Shown piece by piece: positions 63,501 to 64,000 of a stretch of DNA of 64,000 nt. Under the pieces are notes generated by a model. That model saw only the letters and a program-made list of their open reading frames with translations. It did no database searches and was not told the origin of the DNA. The translations under genes and the position numbers were made by a program. Position 1 is the first letter of the stretch. The number at the start of each line of letters is the position of its first letter. Origin of the DNA: Gammaproteobacteria bacterium (GTDB taxonomy: Bacteria > Pseudomonadota > Gammaproteobacteria > Eutrophobiales > Eutrophobiaceae); assembly GCA_004297165.1 (NCBI GenBank), contig SCUJ01000006.1, positions 988,464 to 1,052,463 of the forward strand, written 5' to 3'.

Positions 63501-64000
63501 CCAGCGAGCCGCCCTCGTTCAGTTCCAGTTGCAACCTGACCTCCTCCGCCTCCTCCGCCTCCTGCGTCAAGGTGCCCACCAGCACCCAGGGTAAGGCGAT
63601 GACGATCGTGAGCAGGATAGACACAGTCACCGCCGTCAGCCAGGGGGCGGGACGGCGCAAGGCCACCTTCAGCATGGCGGAAAACAGTTCGCGGGCGCGG
63701 CGCGGCGGCAGCTTCCCGCCATAAAAACGGCGCCGCTCATCCGTCTGCCGCATCCGGGCGAGCGCGGCCGGGGCGGCCAGACGTTGCGCGAGCAGCGGCA
63801 CCATGCCTGCCGCCACCAAAAGTGAGGCGAACAACGGCACCAGGATGGACACCGCCAGCAGGATCAACATCTGCCGGAGGAAATTCGTGTCGACCAGATA
63901 GACCGCCGGCAGGAACACCACGGCATTCGTCACGGTCGCGGCGATGATGGCGCGGATGGTGCGCTGGATACCGGAGATCGCGGCGGCATCGGGATGGAGG
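60532..64000 (-). CDS. RND efflux permease fused to ABC ATPase (5' end outside window)
   Basis: The minus-strand frame is open from the window edge (LHPDAAAISGIQRTIRAI) to the stop at 60532, at least 1155 residues. The first part is the second half of an RND permease: TM5-6 (NAVVFLPAVYLVD), TM7, a porter loop containing a Gly-rich insert (GGGGGGGDSGGGGAQGGG), and TM8-12 (IPVLLLLYAVLAITFESLTM; LGITVNPAIILVDRMQRRIK; RTRPVLMTSCTAIAGLWPLA). Three extra membrane segments follow. Then a complete ABC ATPase occupies 60535-61350: Walker A GPNGAGKTTLL, signature YSGGMRQRVAVA, Walker B IIIVDEPTVGLDPRE, H-loop STHVVED. No stop or frameshift separates them. The ABC permease gene follows. Confidence 0.88.
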   Translation of the reverse strand, partial: LHPDAAAISGIQRTIRAIIAATVTNAVVFLPAVYLVDTNFLRQMLILLAVSILVPLFASLLVAAGMVPLLAQRLAAPAALARMRQTDERRRFYGGKLPPRRARELFSAMLKVALRRPAPWLTAVTVSILLTIVIALPWVLVGTLTQEAEEAEEVRLQLELNEGGSLEAASVVFDRVEHAIADLKGIETVETSYQETGGTLTVQFADAGEVADAATAGKVRAEVRKALEGLDGVRLSAVGIEGGGGGGGDSGGGGAQGGGLFGDSASLISISGPDMTQLSQLAGEIHDRLKSMPEINDVQISGRAGQEELRIRALPGALAAHRMYPEDALRALNVFRREGVALQVGFTLADGRELPLSLRRPQLLNVNSLQTIADLRLATPEGALPLGVVTDGRKVPPPPLINHHNGRRELTVSYTLGTSAPRIGPARVQLEERIRETVRNTYRAPGYTIEAPALTEENDWFKQAFIPVLLLLYAVLAITFESLTMPVLVLVAVPLTVLGATWALVFADVGAGVYAMVGAIALLGITVNPAIILVDRMQRRIKRGRCSGGTAAITAVRERTRPVLMTSCTAIAGLWPLALSTGGEFEIWPPFATVVIGGLATSTLLTLLVIPVGFVALARLDSIFGRLGPWIMLGWIGATLAIMTPLIVTEQINSFGWQIATTVLVAGLLLGLAVRYFHRPPELRPTTVMDIETRYLSKVYGLPGPVGRAWRAGVEFSRRFPVRSRREVFELLTTYGVLLAVTVWLAGNLQTLIWQLAFGFVGAAFFSRSFIELRNLLWPDAGVRVHKIFSDTIVKRLSPWLVLALFVAVHTVLPMQNEATPRLTVTGVALLTLLIAFLQLGRHSAVEQAAQHASSSDQPGRFGKWWRRLCQILFGWDQIKPQVEALNSVSFKAEPGMIGILGPNGAGKTTLLRMLASVLDSTQGTISYGGIPKRKAGLFISRWIGYLPQDFGLPDHLTAREYLDYYALLYQVGNRDERRQRVDQLLQEVGLGERMNERISGYSGGMRQRVAVARTLLRQPPIIIVDEPTVGLDPRERIRFRNLLSKLAVGRVVLFSTHVVEDVAVSCSRVIVFNKGRIRYDGSPGDLARLAVGKIWELRVATGADPGLTGECKVVDQAPEADGGVRLRIMAAAQPHAEAIPAEPGIEEGYLQLVT

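Overview
The window is GC-rich, densely coded DNA from a proteobacterium, most likely an uncultured gammaproteobacterium. The basis is gene content: hflK-hflC, cstA plus a YbdD-type partner, a type II-C CRISPR-Cas locus whose tracrRNA resembles the Neisseria one, Tat and lipoprotein signals, and outer-membrane barrels. Many genes point to oxidation of plant- or terpenoid-derived aromatic and alicyclic compounds. No rRNA or tRNA gene was seen. The first and last genes run off the window.

Layout. 0-14.4 kb: the end of a carotenoid/stilbene-type oxygenase, a decayed YefM antitoxin, an AT-rich hypothetical gene, two toxin-antitoxin pairs, an FAD reductase, an esterase, a lipoprotein, a large CBM9/DUF5916 outer-membrane protein, a dehydrogenase plus serine hydrolase pair, and small membrane proteins. 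This stretch holds about ten copies of one short palindrome (GCGTGGGCAC...GTGCCCACCCTACG) and a truncated REP-associated tyrosine transposase. 14.4-27.5 kb: PQQ dehydrogenase, tannase-family esterase, two ParE-type modules separated by a recurring intergenic repeat, amidase, cstA, and cysteine desulfurase. 27.7-32.8 kb: a five-gene acyl-CoA operon (BadH-like SDR, two hydratases, acyl-CoA dehydrogenase, second SDR) ending in a TetR regulator, with a double palindrome upstream of its first gene.

33-43.8 kb: a redoxin and an outer-membrane protein; a sulfur-carrier cluster (TusA-like, DsrE, TusA-OsmC fusion) with a MetE-like methyltransferase interrupted in frame by TGA; an aldehyde dehydrogenase divergent from a BzdR-type HTH/shikimate-kinase regulator; a TumE/TumA pair; a second PQQ dehydrogenase; and a VapBC-type pair. 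44.2-49.3 kb: a complete type II-C system (divergent tracrRNA, cas9, cas1, cas2) with an array of two repeats and one spacer. 49.6-55.5 kb: hflKC followed by an aldehyde oxidoreductase operon with aorA-aorD order. 55.5-64 kb: a short inverted-repeat element, a beta-helix protein, small secreted proteins, and an ABC permease next to a very large gene that fuses an RND permease to an ABC ATPase.

How the parts may fit together (inference): esterases, tannase, amidase and oxygenase would release aromatic acids, alcohols and aldehydes. PQQ dehydrogenases, the aldehyde dehydrogenase and the tungsten aldehyde oxidoreductase would oxidise these to acids. The acyl-CoA operon would carry CoA thioesters through beta-oxidation-like steps, with BzdR-type and TetR-type regulators sensing acyl-CoAs. 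The most unusual items are the TGA-interrupted MetE-like gene in a sulfur-transfer cluster, the RND-ABC fusion, and the minimal CRISPR array beside an apparently intact Cas9.
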